Notes: generated by a model not told the origin, from the letters alone. Positions 52,487 to 62,129 are shown, counted from the stretch's first letter. The stretch is 64,000 bases of DNA from Cupriavidus sp. YR651 (GCF_900101625.1 NZ_FMYZ01000001.1:1024304-1088303), one strand, 5' to 3'. Made by a program: numbers and translations.

Positions 52487-53458
52487 TTAATCGTTATTGC
52501 CGGCCACGATGCCCATGACGGCCATGCGCACGGCGATGCCGAAGGTCACCTGGTTCAGGATCACCGACTGGGGGCCGTCCGCCACGGCGGAGTCGATCTC
52601 CACCCCGCGGTTCATCGGACCCGGGTGCATGACGATGGCATCCGGCCTGGCCAGCGCCAGCCGTTCCGGCGTCAGCCCGTAGGCCTTGAAGTATTCCTGT
52701 GCCGATGGCAGCAGCGCGCCGCTCATGCGCTCGTTCTGCAGGCGCAGCATGATCACCACGTCCACGCCCTTGAGCCCCTCTTCCATGTTGTGGAAGACGC
52801 GCACGCCCATCTGCTCCAGGCCGGACGGCAGCAGCGTGCGCGGCCCGATCGCGCGCACTTCGGGCACGCCCAGCGTGGTCAGCGCGTGGATGTCGGAACG
52901 TGCCACCCGCGAGTGCAGGATGTCGCCAATGATGGCCACCGTCAGGTTGGTGAAGTCCTTCTTGAAATGCCGGATCGTGTACATGTCCAGCAGGCCCTGC
53001 GTCGGGTGCGCGTGGCGCCCGTCGCCGGCGTTGATCACGTGGACATGCGGCGCCACGTGCTCGGCGATCAGGTACGGCGCGCCCGAGCTGGCATGGCGCA
53101 CCACGAACATGTCGGCCGACATGGCCGACAGGTTGTTGATGGTGTCCAGCAGCGATTCGCCCTTGCTGGTGGACGACGCATTGATGTTCAGGTTCAGCAC
53201 GTCGGCGGACAGCCGCTTGGCGGCAATCTCGAACGTCGTGCGCGTGCGCGTGGAGTTCTCGAAGAACAGGTTGAACACGCTCTTGCCGCGCAACAGCGGC
53301 ACCTTCTTGACGTCGCGGTCGGAATCGGACAGCGAGACAAACTGGCTGGCGGTATCAAGGATGTGCGTGATCATGTCACGCGACAGCCCCTCGATCGACA
53401 ACAGGTGCTTCAGTTCGCCGTTCTTGGTCAGCTGCGGGTTGCGGAACGTCTTGGTCAT
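52487..53458 (-). CDS. pyrB: Aspartate carbamoyltransferase, catalytic chain
   Basis: 323 residues. [19 protein letters not shown], the carbamoyl-phosphate loop, at about residues 70-88; [36 protein letters not shown] at about 150-167, and [13 protein letters not shown] near 275. Joins carbamoyl phosphate to aspartate in pyrimidine synthesis. No pyrI regulatory gene follows; instead pyrX does, so this is a class A ATCase of the PyrB6-PyrX6 type. Part of the ruvX-pyrR-pyrB-pyrX run. Confidence 0.97.
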   Translation of the reverse strand: MTKTFRNPQLTKNGELKHLLSIEGLSRDMITHILDTASQFVSLSDSDRDVKKVPLLRGKSVFNLFFENSTRTRTTFEIAAKRLSADVLNLNINASSTSKGESLLDTINNLSAMSADMFVVRHASSGAPYLIAEHVAPHVHVINAGDGRHAHPTQGLLDMYTIRHFKKDFTNLTVAIIGDILHSRVARSDIHALTTLGVPEVRAIGPRTLLPSGLEQMGVRVFHNMEEGLKGVDVVIMLRLQNERMSGALLPSAQEYFKAYGLTPERLALARPDAIVMHPGPMNRGVEIDSAVADGPQSVILNQVTFGIAVRMAVMGIVAGNND

Positions 53459-53518
53459 GGCAGGTCAGGCGCGGGCAGGGGTCGGTCTGGGTATCTTGGG
53501 GGAGAGCTCTGGGGCCCG

Positions 53519-54043
53519 TCAGGCGCGGGCTTCGGTGGCAAAGGCAAAGCGCGTCGCGGCGCCCTCGCCCTGGCGCGACAGCACGAGGGTCTTGTCGCGC
53601 GGCAGTTCCACGGTCATCGCGGCGAAGTCGGCGGCAACCGGCAGCTCGCGTCCGCCGCGGTCGACCAGCACGGCCAGCGCCACGCGGGCCGGGCGGCCGT
53701 AGTCGAACAGCTCGTTCACGGCGGCGCGGATCGTGCGGCCAGTGGCCAGCACATCGTCGATCAGCAGGATGTTGCGATCCTGCACGTCGAACGGCAGCGA
53801 GGTCGGCTCCGCCTGGCTGTGCAGCCCCTTCTTGGCATAGTCGTCACGGTGGAAGGCCACGTTGATCACGCCATGGCCAGCCAGCTTGAGGTCCGCCGCC
53901 AGACGCTCGGCGATCCAGGCGCCGCCCGAGTAGATGCCGGCCACGGACCAGTTTGCACGCTCGCTGGTGGGCATCAGGGCCTGGGCCTGGTCGCGCAGCG
54001 CGTGATACAGCGCCTCGGCGTCGGGAGTAGAGGTCTGGGTCAT
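53519..54043 (-). CDS. pyrR: PyrR bifunctional regulator / uracil phosphoribosyltransferase
   Basis: 174 residues from the ATG at 54043, overlapping the ruvX stop. Type I PRTase fold; the PRPP loop [19 protein letters not shown] at about residues 88-106 is intact, and [20 protein letters not shown] follows as in PyrR. In Firmicutes PyrR attenuates the pyr operon by binding mRNA. In proteobacteria of this type the same gene stands before pyrB but its RNA role is less clear; a uracil-salvage role is possible. No anti-terminator hairpin seen in the 60-bp gap before pyrB. Confidence 0.94.
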   Translation of the reverse strand: MTQTSTPDAEALYHALRDQAQALMPTSERANWSVAGIYSGGAWIAERLAADLKLAGHGVINVAFHRDDYAKKGLHSQAEPTSLPFDVQDRNILLIDDVLATGRTIRAAVNELFDYGRPARVALAVLVDRGGRELPVAADFAAMTVELPRDKTLVLSRQGEGAATRFAFATEARA

Positions 54044-54477
54044 AGCGGAAACTCGTCGAAATACTGTTGCAGGATGATCCGGGCGGCCTCGGCATCCAGC
54101 GCACCGCGCCTGGCGCCAGCCATGGCGGCAGCTCGCGAGGAATAACGCTCGTCCACCCACTCCACCGGCAGGCCGAACCGGCCGTTCAACTGGTTGCCAA
54201 AGCGGCGCGCAAGCCGCATCGAGGCCTGTTCTTCATCGTCGGGGCCGGCTTCGGGATTGACCGGCATGCCAACCACCAGCCGCACGGGCGACCATTCGCG
54301 GATCAGCGCGCCGATGGCCTCGAAACGCGCCTCGACAGTAATATTGGGAAGGATGGTGAGGGCGCTGGCTTGCCGGGTGATGAAATTCCCGAGTGCAACG
54401 CCGATTTTTTTCTCGCCATAGTCGAAGGCGAGGACAGTACCGTCGTGGGGCGTCTCGCGCCCCGGCTGATCAGGCAT
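54040..54477 (-). CDS. ruvX: Putative pre-16S rRNA nuclease / Holliday junction resolvase (YqgF/RuvX)
   Basis: 145 residues, RNase H fold. [17 protein letters not shown] at about residues 15-31 carries the first catalytic Asp, [18 protein letters not shown] the second acidic site and [14 protein letters not shown] the third. It is known to finish the 5' end of 16S rRNA and was earlier proposed as a resolvase. Overlaps algH by eight bases and pyrR by ATGA, so the three are coupled. Confidence 0.94.
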   Translation of the reverse strand: MPDQPGRETPHDGTVLAFDYGEKKIGVALGNFITRQASALTILPNITVEARFEAIGALIREWSPVRLVVGMPVNPEAGPDDEEQASMRLARRFGNQLNGRFGLPVEWVDERYSSRAAAMAGARRGALDAEAARIILQQYFDEFPL

Positions 54478-55042
54478 GCCCCGCCTCGCCCGAGAGCATC
54501 GTGAAATCTATGCCCAGCAGGCGGATAGCGGCGGCAAAGCGTTCCTCGGGAGGCACGCTGAAGATGATTTCCGGGTCGGCCTGGACGGTCAGCCAGCCAT
54601 TGCGGCTGAGTTCCTCCTCAAGCTGGCCGGCGCCCCAGCCGGCATAGCCCAGCGTCAGCAGGAAGCGATGCGGGCCGCTACCGTTGGCCACGGCTTCCAG
54701 CACATCCTTGGAAGTGGTCATTTCCAGCCCGCCGGGCACCGCCAGCGACGACACATAGACGCCGACCGGATCGTGCAGCACAAAGCCGCGCTCGGTCTGC
54801 ACCGGGCCGCCGAAATAGACCGGCTGGTGGGCCACTGGCTGGATTTCGAGCTTGAGATCGATCTTGTCGAAGAGCGTGGCCATGTCGATGTCGATCGGCC
54901 GGTTGATCACCAGACCGAGCGCGCCGCGCTCGTTATGCTCGCAAAGGTAGACAACGGAGCCCGAAAAGGTCGGATCAGCCATGCCTGGCATGGCAATCAG
55001 GAACTGATTGGTGAGATTGATTGGAGCTTCGGGCTTCGCCAT
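54470..55042 (-). CDS. algH: YqgE/AlgH family protein (DUF179)
   Basis: 190 residues. [41 protein letters not shown], cited here in its two conserved cores [10 protein letters not shown] and [10 protein letters not shown], and [19 protein letters not shown], are the family marks. AlgH was named for alginate regulation in Pseudomonas but is widespread beside ruvX and pyrR; molecular role unknown. Starts a minus-strand run into the pyr genes. The -10-like TAAAAT sits only 6 bases before the ATG and no Shine-Dalgarno is evident. Confidence 0.93.
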   Translation of the reverse strand: MAKPEAPINLTNQFLIAMPGMADPTFSGSVVYLCEHNERGALGLVINRPIDIDMATLFDKIDLKLEIQPVAHQPVYFGGPVQTERGFVLHDPVGVYVSSLAVPGGLEMTTSKDVLEAVANGSGPHRFLLTLGYAGWGAGQLEEELSRNGWLTVQADPEIIFSVPPEERFAAAIRLLGIDFTMLSGEAGHA

Positions 55043-55048
55043 GCCTGC

Positions 55049-55054
55049 ATTTTA
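55049..55054 (-). promoter_or_regulatory. -10-like box directly before algH
   Basis: TAAAAT on the minus strand ends 6 bases before the algH ATG. If used, transcription would begin at or next to the start codon. No good -35 lies 16-18 bp upstream; a 12-bp palindrome (CCGGACGTCCGG, 55066-55077) does. Confidence 0.35.
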
Positions 55055-55139
55055 TCAAATCGCTGCCGGACGTCCGGAAAAGTTCTGAGGCAGCTCCGTC
55101 AGGCCACCTGAGCAGTATTCGTCACCAGAGCGAGTCGGC

Positions 55140-55856
55140 CTATTGTTCCGACGCCTTCAGCGCCGCAAGATCCGCGGCGGTCAGCCAGCGCCACTCGCCC
55201 GGGGCCAGCGCCGGGTCCAGTTCCAGACCGCCAATGGCGCTGCGATGCAAGGCGGTGACGTGGTTGCCGACGGCCGCCACCATGCGTTTCACCTGGTGAT
55301 ATTTACCCTGGATCAGGGTCAGCCGCAGGCTGCGCTCCCCGGTGGCCTCGCAGGCATCGGCGGCAAGCGGCGCCGGTTCGTCATCCAGCTTCACGCCGGT
55401 GCGCAGCGCTTCCACCTGCTCCGGCGTCACCGGATCGAACGTCGTCACTTCGTAGATCTTGGGTACCTTGCGCTTGGGCGACGTCTGGGCATGGATGAAC
55501 TGGCCGTCGTCGGTCAGCAACAGCAGGCCCGTGGTGTCGTGATCGAGCCTGCCCACGGCCTGCACCTCCCGCTGGCGCAGCGGCACCGGCAGCAGGTTGT
55601 AGATGCTCGGGTGGTGGCGCGGGCGCTGGGAGCATTCATAGCCGGTGGGCTTGTGCAGCATCAGGTAGGCCTTGGTGCAGGCCAGCCACTCCTCGCCGTC
55701 CACGGTCAGCCGCAGGCCGTCCACGTCAAAGCGGGCGTCCGGGTCCTCGCACAATTCACCGTTGACCTCCACCAGCCCGGCGGCCACCAGGTCGCCACAG
55801 TAGCGGCGCGTGCCGAAGCCCTGGGATTGCAGAATACGGTCGAGAGTCATGGACAT
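55140..55856 (-). CDS. rsuA: 16S rRNA pseudouridine(516) synthase
   Basis: 238 residues, close to E. coli RsuA. An N-terminal S4 RNA-binding domain (MTLDRILQSQGFGTRRYCGD), then the catalytic domain with the conserved Asp in VGRLDHDTTGLLLLTDDG and KIYEV, and GKYHQVKRMVAAVGNHV. Makes pseudouridine 516 in 16S rRNA. Divergent from the photolyase gene with a 78-bp gap. Confidence 0.94.
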   Translation of the reverse strand: MSMTLDRILQSQGFGTRRYCGDLVAAGLVEVNGELCEDPDARFDVDGLRLTVDGEEWLACTKAYLMLHKPTGYECSQRPRHHPSIYNLLPVPLRQREVQAVGRLDHDTTGLLLLTDDGQFIHAQTSPKRKVPKIYEVTTFDPVTPEQVEALRTGVKLDDEPAPLAADACEATGERSLRLTLIQGKYHQVKRMVAAVGNHVTALHRSAIGGLELDPALAPGEWRWLTAADLAALKASEQ

Positions 55857-55934
55857 GGGAATGGCTTGGGAATGCTGGGGACTAGCCCGGTGATGGCCCG
55901 GTGACGCGGGCCTATCGTATGTTAGGGTACGGCG

Positions 55935-57563
55935 ATGCCTGGATCGCCCTCACAACGCCCTGATGCGGACGCCGCTGCCGCGGGCCGCCTGCCCTACCGG
56001 ATCGATGGCCAGTTCGGGCGGGGCCTGGTCTGGTTCCGGCGCGACTTGCGCGCCGACGACCACGCGGCGCTGCATTATGCCGTGAAGCACTGCCGGCAGG
56101 TGTGGTGCGTATTCGTATTCGACCGCGAGATCCTGGATCCCCTGCGCGAACGCGGGCTCCGGGCCGACCGGCGCGTCGAGTTCATCCTGCGGTCGCTGGC
56201 GCCACTGCGCACCGCGCTGGAGCGGGCCGGAGGCGGGCTGATCGTACTGGACGATGCCGCACGCGAGGCCATCCCCCGGCTCGCGGCCGAACTCGACGTC
56301 GAGGCAGTATTCGCGAACCACGACTACGAGCCCTCCGCCAATGCGCGCGATGCCGCGGTCCGCAAGGCGCTGACGGCGGCTTCCCGGGTGCTCTTCACGT
56401 TCAAGGACCAGGTCATCTTTGAAGCCGACGAGATCCTGAACGGCCAGGGCGCGCCCTTTGCGGTCTTCACCCCCTACAAGAACGCATGGCTGCGGGCATT
56501 GCGGCCCTTCGACCTGCGGCCGTACCCGGTCGACAAGTACCTGAAGGCCCTCGCCCCCGTGCCGGCGAACCACCGCAAGGCGTTGCCAACGCTGGAAGCT
56601 CTGGGATTTGCGCCGAGCAACCTGGCCGAGGTGGCAATGCCCACCGGCAGCGACGGCGCCCATGCCTTGTTCGACGAATTCATGGACCGCATCGGGGACT
56701 ACGGACGCCGCCGCGACTTCCCTGCCCTGCGCGGCCCGAGCTACCTGTCGGTGCACCTGCGCTTCGGCACGCTCTCGATTCGCACGCTGGCCCGCGCCGC
56801 GCACGAAACGGTGTTGCGCGGCGGCGCGGACAGCGCGGGGGCAGCCGTCTGGCTATCCGAACTGATCTGGCGCGACTTCTATTTCATGATCCTGCACCAC
56901 CATCCGCGCGTGGCCGACGGCAAGTCATACCATCCGGAATACGACGGGCTGCGCTGGATCGACCGCGCCACCGGCGACCGCTATTTCGAAGCGTGGCGCG
57001 ACGCGCGGACCGGCTACCCGCTGGTGGACGCCGCGATGCTGCAGATCCGCCAGAGCGGCTATATGCACAACCGGCTGCGCATGGTGACGGCCAGCTTCCT
57101 GGTCAAGGATCTGGGCGTGGACTGGCGGCGCGGCGAGCAGTATTTCGCCGACCAACTCAACGACTTCGATTTCTCGGCCAACAACGGCGGCTGGCAGTGG
57201 GCGGCCTCCACCGGCTGCGATGCCCAGCCGTACTTCCGGATCTTCAACCCGGTCACCCAATCGGAGAAATTTGATCCGCAGGGCCGGTTCATCCGCAGGT
57301 ACCTGCCCGTGCTGGCCAATCTGCCGGACAAGTACCTCCACGCGCCCTGGACGGCCCCGGACGATGTGCTTGCGGCCGCTGGCGTCAGGCTGGGCGACAA
57401 CTATCCAGGGCCGATCGTCCGGCACGACGTCGCGCGGCAGGAAACGCTGGCCCGCTACGCCCTGGTCAAGACACCAAAGGCCAGGGCTGCGGCAAAAGCG
57501 GCACTGGAGAAAGAAACGCGGGAGCCGGACGAAACGGCGCACGAGCCGGACAACGGCCGCTAG
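55935..57563 (+). CDS. phrB: Deoxyribodipyrimidine photolyase
   Basis: 542 residues, class I CPD photolyase/cryptochrome family. N-terminal antenna domain GLVWFRRDLRADDHAALH; C-terminal FAD domain with WLSELIWRDFYFMILHHHPR, MHNRLRMVTASFLVKDLG, DWRRGEQYFADQLNDFDF and NNGGWQWAASTGCDAQPYF. The Trp electron-transfer chain region is intact. Repairs cyclobutane pyrimidine dimers using blue light. A Lys/Ala/Glu-rich tail of about 30 residues ends the protein. Converges with hemY over a strong terminator. Confidence 0.96.
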   Translation: MPGSPSQRPDADAAAAGRLPYRIDGQFGRGLVWFRRDLRADDHAALHYAVKHCRQVWCVFVFDREILDPLRERGLRADRRVEFILRSLAPLRTALERAGGGLIVLDDAAREAIPRLAAELDVEAVFANHDYEPSANARDAAVRKALTAASRVLFTFKDQVIFEADEILNGQGAPFAVFTPYKNAWLRALRPFDLRPYPVDKYLKALAPVPANHRKALPTLEALGFAPSNLAEVAMPTGSDGAHALFDEFMDRIGDYGRRRDFPALRGPSYLSVHLRFGTLSIRTLARAAHETVLRGGADSAGAAVWLSELIWRDFYFMILHHHPRVADGKSYHPEYDGLRWIDRATGDRYFEAWRDARTGYPLVDAAMLQIRQSGYMHNRLRMVTASFLVKDLGVDWRRGEQYFADQLNDFDFSANNGGWQWAASTGCDAQPYFRIFNPVTQSEKFDPQGRFIRRYLPVLANLPDKYLHAPWTAPDDVLAAAGVRLGDNYPGPIVRHDVARQETLARYALVKTPKARAAAKAALEKETREPDETAHEPDNGR

Positions 57564-57565
57564 AA

Positions 57566-57600
57566 AAGAAAAAGCCGGACGCGATGTCCGGCTTTCCGTT
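57566..57600. terminator. Bidirectional terminator between phrB and hemY
   Basis: AAAGCCGGAC (57571-57580) pairs with GTCCGGCTTT (57586-57595) around a 5-base loop, with A-rich and T-rich flanks. Serves the convergent genes. Confidence 0.8.
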
Positions 57601-57612
57601 TCCCCGCCAGGG

Positions 57613-57640
57613 TTTCTCCGCCGACATTTCTCCGCCGACA
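57613..57640. repeat. 14-bp tandem duplication
   Basis: TTTCTCCGCCGACA occurs twice without a gap, between the terminator and the hemY stop codon. Probably a replication slippage product. Confidence 0.7.
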
Positions 57641-57656
57641 TCTGGCGCTTCCGCCC

Positions 57657-58847
57657 TTACGCCGCCAGCATCGCGCTTTCGCGATAGTGGCGCTGCGCAT
57701 CGTCGGGCCGCTCGGTTTCCTCGAACAGCCGCGCCAGTGCCAGGTGCGCACGCACGCGCAGCCGGCGTTGCGCGTCCGGATCGGCATACCTGAGCGCACG
57801 TTCGAAGTTCGACTGCGCCTTGCCCCAGAGTTGCTCCCCGAGGCACAGCACGCCCAGCGTGTAGTAGAGATCGGCATCGGCGGGATGCTCGGTCAACCAC
57901 TTCTCGGCCTGCTGGATCTGCGGCAACGCCTTGCCCGGTTCCGCGCAGTCGGCGTAGCGCTGCACCAGCCGGCTGTCCCAGTTGACCTTGAGCGCTTCCT
58001 CGACGATCCGGCGTGCCTCGTTCTGGCGGCCCAGTGCGGAGAAATAGCGCGCGGCGGGTTCGGCGATGCGCACCGCGTGACGCTCGTCGGCGGACAGCGA
58101 TCGCCAGAAGTGATACAGGCCCTCGGCATCGTGGCGGCGCTCTTCCAGCATCGCTTCCACCGCCATCTGCTTGAGCCGCAGCGCCAGCACCGGGTGCAGC
58201 GCGTTGCGCTTTTCGAGGGAACGCGCCAGCCTCAGCACCTCGTTCCAGTTCTTCAGGTGCTGGTGCGCGCGCAAGGCGATCCGCTGCACGTGGATCTGGC
58301 GGCCGCCCTTTTCCTGCAGTTGCGCGATGGTTTCCAGCGCGCCCTCGGCGTCGCGGGCATCGACCAGCAACTCGGCCATCGACACCAGCCGCGCCTGTTC
58401 GCGATCCGGGTCCGTGACCTGCGCCATCCACGCGTCGCGCCGCTCCGATTCCTGCATCCGGTGCGCGGCCCGCGCGCCCACCAGCGCGGCGGTCTGGGCC
58501 TGCTCGGGCCAGGCCTGCGCCTCGCGCGCGGCGCGTTCCGCCCGGGCAAAACGGCCGGCAAACAGGTTCTCGATGGATTCGCGCAGCGCCGCCTGCGCCT
58601 TGCTCATGCGGCTGCGCTCGCGGTACGCGGCGGCACGGCGCGGCATCTCGGACAGGTGCCGGAACGTGGTCAGGATGGTCCAGACCACGAAGAACGCCAG
58701 CAACAGCAGCGCCAGCGTCAGGTTGAGCGACATTTCCACCCGGTACGGCGGATAGAACAGCACCACGTTGCTGTGATTGAATTGGGTGAACAGCGCCAGC
58801 CCGACAGCGCCCCCGAACAGAACCGCTACCCAGAAAAGAAGCCGCAT
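57657..58847 (-). CDS. hemY: HemY family heme-biosynthesis-associated membrane protein
   Basis: 396 residues. Two N-terminal membrane helices (about 3-20 and 42-62; RLLFWVAVLFGGAVGLALF and LTLALLLLAFFVVWTIL) followed by about 320 residues of TPR-like helical repeats (RYADCAEPGKALPQIQQAE and ALARLFEETERPDDAQRHY as examples). This is the proteobacterial HemY, an inner-membrane TPR protein that sits after hemDX; it is not the protoporphyrinogen oxidase of Gram-positives. It may help channel haem precursors. Three bases after hemDX. Confidence 0.93.
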   Translation of the reverse strand: MRLLFWVAVLFGGAVGLALFTQFNHSNVVLFYPPYRVEMSLNLTLALLLLAFFVVWTILTTFRHLSEMPRRAAAYRERSRMSKAQAALRESIENLFAGRFARAERAAREAQAWPEQAQTAALVGARAAHRMQESERRDAWMAQVTDPDREQARLVSMAELLVDARDAEGALETIAQLQEKGGRQIHVQRIALRAHQHLKNWNEVLRLARSLEKRNALHPVLALRLKQMAVEAMLEERRHDAEGLYHFWRSLSADERHAVRIAEPAARYFSALGRQNEARRIVEEALKVNWDSRLVQRYADCAEPGKALPQIQQAEKWLTEHPADADLYYTLGVLCLGEQLWGKAQSNFERALRYADPDAQRRLRVRAHLALARLFEETERPDDAQRHYRESAMLAA

Positions 58848-58850
58848 GCG

Positions 58851-61019
58851 CTACTCCTTCTTGAGCGCACGCAGCGCGCCAAGGCTCTCCGCCATCGTCG
58901 GCAGAGCCACCGTCACGGCACTGGCCTGGGCCTGCTTGAGCAGCGTCAGCACCCCTTGCACACGGCGCGAGCGGGTATCGAAGTAGCGCGCGATCATCGC
59001 CTGCGCGACGGCCAGGTCATTGCGGAACACCGGCTCGTTGCGCGACAGCAGGGCCAGGCGCGCGTTGAGCAGGCGCAGCTTGACGTTCTCGCGCAGGAAC
59101 CAGCCCTGGTCGCCAGACAGCAGCAGCGCGTTGGCATCGTCGACCTTGCGGATGCGGATCACCTGTGCGAGTTCGTCGAGCACGTAGTTCCAGAGACGCG
59201 AGACGAAGTTGCCCCCTGTGCTAGCCGAGCCGGCAGCCGGATTGGCCGCAGACGTGGGAGACGCCGAAGAACCCGAGGCCCCCTTCTGCGTGGCGGCCTT
59301 GTCGGCGTCGCCTGGGGTACGGTCGAGCATGCGTTCACCCGACAGCAGCGGCAGCGCGTCGATCTGGTTGATCGATTCGTCCAGCTTGATCGCGGCACCG
59401 GTCAGGTCCGTATCGGGTACTGCCTTCATGCGGGCGATGTCGCGCGCGATGGCACGGCGCAGCAGGTTGTACTGCGGCTTGTCGCTGCGGGCCAGCCGGG
59501 CATCGGCGCTCTGCAGCGCGGCCAGCGCCACCTGCACGCTGCCCGTGAGCTGCAACTGCTGCCCGGCATTGGTCAGCAATTGCTGGATCTCGGCCAGCTC
59601 CCAGTCGTCCCGGTTGCGCATCAGGTCCTGGTAGACCTGTTCGAGCGCGGCCTGCTTGTCGCGGGTCTCGCCCACCTGGCCGTCCAGCGCGCCGACCTTG
59701 GCTTGCAATTCCTTGACGGTGTCCTGCGCGTTGCGCGACAGCACGCGCGTTTCCTGGACCAGCGCGTCGTTGCTCTGCTGGCGGCGCGCGAGTTCCTGCG
59801 TCAGGCGCTCCACCCGCGTTTGCAACCACCAGAAGCCCCCGGCGGTGGCCAGCACCAGCACGGCGACGAGGATCCACCACGGGTTCACGCGGCGTGGCGT
59901 GGCGGAAAGAGAAGCGTGCCCGGCGGCTGGCGGCGGGGTAGCGGCGGAAGTGGACGTAGTGTCTGTCGTCACGCGATCGACCTTCGTTGACGTGGATTGC
60001 GGGGTAGCTGTGCCTGCCGGTGCAGGGGCGGACACGGTATCCGGGGCCGCGGCCTGTGGTACCGACGATGCCGACAATGCCGGCGACGATGCCGCGGGTA
60101 CCGCCGGCGCCGGGGGTGCCGGTGCCACAGGCGGCGCCATCATGGCGGCCGGTGCGGCCGGGCCCGCGTGGGCATCGGCCCATTGCTTGCAGGCGGCCAG
60201 CAAGCCGGCGTCGCCCGGTGCGGCGGGTAGCACATGCGCAAAACCGAGCGCCTCGGCCTGCGCGGCAATTCTCGCATGCGGTGCGATGCACTGCACCTGC
60301 TTCAGGCGTTCGTGTTCCTGCGGCGACAGATGCAGGCGGGCCAGCGCATCCAGGTTGCGCACGGCCTCAGAACTGGTCAGCAGCCAGGCGCACGGCGACG
60401 CCTCGGGCTTCAGGCCTTCGCGCACCGCCTGCCATTGCATCGCGCCGGGTTCGGGCAGCGTGCGGCTGTAGGCCTCGACGGCCTCGACCGTGGCACCCGA
60501 TTCGCGCAGGCGGTCGCCCAGCCAGTCGCGCCCGCCATTGCCGCGAATGATCAGCACGCGGCGGCCCGCAAACGCGCCGGGCGTGGTGTCGAGCTCGGAC
60601 CAGAGCGCCTCGGAATCGAAACGGGCCGTCTCATGGCTGGTTTCGGGGTTGCCGTGTGCGCCGGCCGGCGCGATCACGCGATGCGCGGGCGCGGCGATGC
60701 CGCGTTCCGCCAGCGCCGCCACGCTCGACGGGCCGACCACGGCCAGCGCCACGTCCACCGGCCATTGGCCACCGGCCGGTGCGTTCTGGACTTGTGCGAG
60801 CGCGTCGAGGGCATACGCCACCGCGTTGGGACTGACGAAGACGACGAGCGAGAAGTCGGCCAGCCGGGCCAGCGCGGCGCGCAACGGACCGTCGTCGGGC
60901 GCGGGGCCGATGGCCAGCAGCGGGAAGCCGAGCACGTCCAGGCCGGCGGCCTGCAGCGCCTCTGTCAGTTGCCGGGACTGCCCGGCAGGTCGCGTAACTA
61001 CGACGGTCGGGCGGGGCAT
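58851..61019 (-). CDS. hemDX: Fused uroporphyrinogen-III synthase / HemX protein
   Basis: 722 residues from the ATG at 61019. Residues 1-260 are a HemD-type uroporphyrinogen-III synthase (VVVTRPAGQSRQLTEALQ; VVFVSPNAVAYALDALA; LTSSEAVRNLDALARL). Then an Ala/Pro/Thr/Ser-rich linker of about 90 residues, one membrane helix (NPWWILVAVLVLATAGGFWW), and a coiled-coil HemX domain to the end (RLTQELARRQQSNDALVQ). HemD closes hydroxymethylbilane to uroporphyrinogen III; HemX's role is not established and it is not a methyltransferase. Elsewhere these are separate genes; the fusion is known in some beta-proteobacteria. Confidence 0.93.
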   Translation of the reverse strand: MPRPTVVVTRPAGQSRQLTEALQAAGLDVLGFPLLAIGPAPDDGPLRAALARLADFSLVVFVSPNAVAYALDALAQVQNAPAGGQWPVDVALAVVGPSSVAALAERGIAAPAHRVIAPAGAHGNPETSHETARFDSEALWSELDTTPGAFAGRRVLIIRGNGGRDWLGDRLRESGATVEAVEAYSRTLPEPGAMQWQAVREGLKPEASPCAWLLTSSEAVRNLDALARLHLSPQEHERLKQVQCIAPHARIAAQAEALGFAHVLPAAPGDAGLLAACKQWADAHAGPAAPAAMMAPPVAPAPPAPAVPAASSPALSASSVPQAAAPDTVSAPAPAGTATPQSTSTKVDRVTTDTTSTSAATPPPAAGHASLSATPRRVNPWWILVAVLVLATAGGFWWLQTRVERLTQELARRQQSNDALVQETRVLSRNAQDTVKELQAKVGALDGQVGETRDKQAALEQVYQDLMRNRDDWELAEIQQLLTNAGQQLQLTGSVQVALAALQSADARLARSDKPQYNLLRRAIARDIARMKAVPDTDLTGAAIKLDESINQIDALPLLSGERMLDRTPGDADKAATQKGASGSSASPTSAANPAAGSASTGGNFVSRLWNYVLDELAQVIRIRKVDDANALLLSGDQGWFLRENVKLRLLNARLALLSRNEPVFRNDLAVAQAMIARYFDTRSRRVQGVLTLLKQAQASAVTVALPTMAESLGALRALKKE

Positions 61020-61029
61020 CGCGCCGTTC

Positions 61030-62025
61030 TCAGGTCGGGGCTGTGGTGGACAGCGTCGCCAGCACCTCGCCGGCACCCTGGGCGAGCAGGTCACCGGCGA
61101 CCAATGCGCCGAGCTGCTCCGCCGCGGCGACCGTATCGGCCGGCATCGACGCGCTCGCGCGCAGCTGGCGGCTGCCGTCGGGCAGGGCCACGAAGGCATC
61201 GAGCTGCAGATCGGCGCCATGCCAGCGCGCATGCGCGGCCAGCGGAACCTGGCAGGACCCGCCCAGGCGGCGTGACACGACGCGCTCGGCGGACACCGCC
61301 AGCAGCGTCGGCAGATGATTCAGCGGCGCCAGCCATTCGGCCAGCTCGGGTCGTCCGGAACGAATCTCGATGCCCAGCGCGCCCTGACCCGCCGCCGGCA
61401 ACGACGACTCGGGATCGATCAGCGCGCGGATGCGGTCGCCCAGGCCGAGCCGCTTGAGGCCAGCCGCGGCCAGGATGATGGCGCCATACTCGCCACGATC
61501 GAGCTTGCCCAGCCGGGTGTCGAGATTGCCACGCAGCGGCTTGATGACCAGATGCGGATAACGGCTGCGGAGCGCGGCCTCCCGGCGCAGGCTCGACGTG
61601 CCCACCACGGTGCCGGGCGGCATCTCGGCGAGCGATGCGAACTGCGACGACACCAGCGCATCGCGCGGGTCCTCGCGCTCCATCACGGCCGTGAGCACGA
61701 AGCCCTCGGGCAACTCCATCGGCACATCCTTGAGCGAGTGCACGGCCAGGTCGGCACGGCCCTCGGCCATGGCCACCTCGAGCTCCTTCACGAACAAGCC
61801 TTTGCCGCCTACCTTTGACAAGGTCTTATCGAGAATTTGATCACCCCGTGTCGTCATTCCGAGAATGGACACATCGCACGCGGGATAGTATTGTTGCAAC
61901 GCAGCACGCACATGTTCAGCCTGCCACATCGCCAGCCGGCTTTCGCGCGAGGCGATCACGAGCTTGTGCGGCATGCTGCGAGATACGGCAGCGGACGAAG
62001 AAGACGGGAAGGCAGGTGCTTGCAT
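61030..62025 (-). CDS. hemC: Hydroxymethylbilane synthase (porphobilinogen deaminase)
   Basis: 331 residues from the ATG at 62025; an ATG at 61974 gives a protein starting [18 protein letters not shown], where conservation begins, so the first 17 Ser-rich residues are doubtful. [31 protein letters not shown] and the cofactor cysteine in [14 protein letters not shown] are intact. Polymerises four porphobilinogens; its product feeds HemD encoded 10 bp downstream. Minus-strand order hemC-hemDX-hemY. Divergent from ppc. Confidence 0.95.
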   Translation of the reverse strand: MQAPAFPSSSSAAVSRSMPHKLVIASRESRLAMWQAEHVRAALQQYYPACDVSILGMTTRGDQILDKTLSKVGGKGLFVKELEVAMAEGRADLAVHSLKDVPMELPEGFVLTAVMEREDPRDALVSSQFASLAEMPPGTVVGTSSLRREAALRSRYPHLVIKPLRGNLDTRLGKLDRGEYGAIILAAAGLKRLGLGDRIRALIDPESSLPAAGQGALGIEIRSGRPELAEWLAPLNHLPTLLAVSAERVVSRRLGGSCQVPLAAHARWHGADLQLDAFVALPDGSRQLRASASMPADTVAAAEQLGALVAGDLLAQGAGEVLATLSTTAPT

Positions 62026-62106
62026 GCGCGCATGTTAGCACGCACCCCGGCGGCCTCAGGCCCCAAAATGCCGCCCCCGCAAGGCTTTGCCGCCGGTCAT
62101 GTGAAG

Positions 62107-62129
62107 GAGGGCGCCACCCGTGCGCCCTC
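62107..62129 (+). other. Hairpin in the ppc leader
   Basis: GAGGGCGC / GCGCCCTC, a perfect 8-bp stem with a 7-base loop, ending 28 bases before the ppc ATG. TATAAG at 62133-62138 follows, which could be a -10 box, in which case the dyad would be operator DNA instead of RNA structure. Confidence 0.4.

Noticed and set aside
52454-54145. 563-residue plus-strand frame over pyrB and pyrR
   Set aside because: Shadow of highly conserved minus-strand genes; His/Gln/Arg-rich with no motif.
57687-59990. 767-residue plus-strand frame over hemY and hemDX
   Set aside because: Antisense shadow in GC-rich DNA; no domain and no ribosome site.
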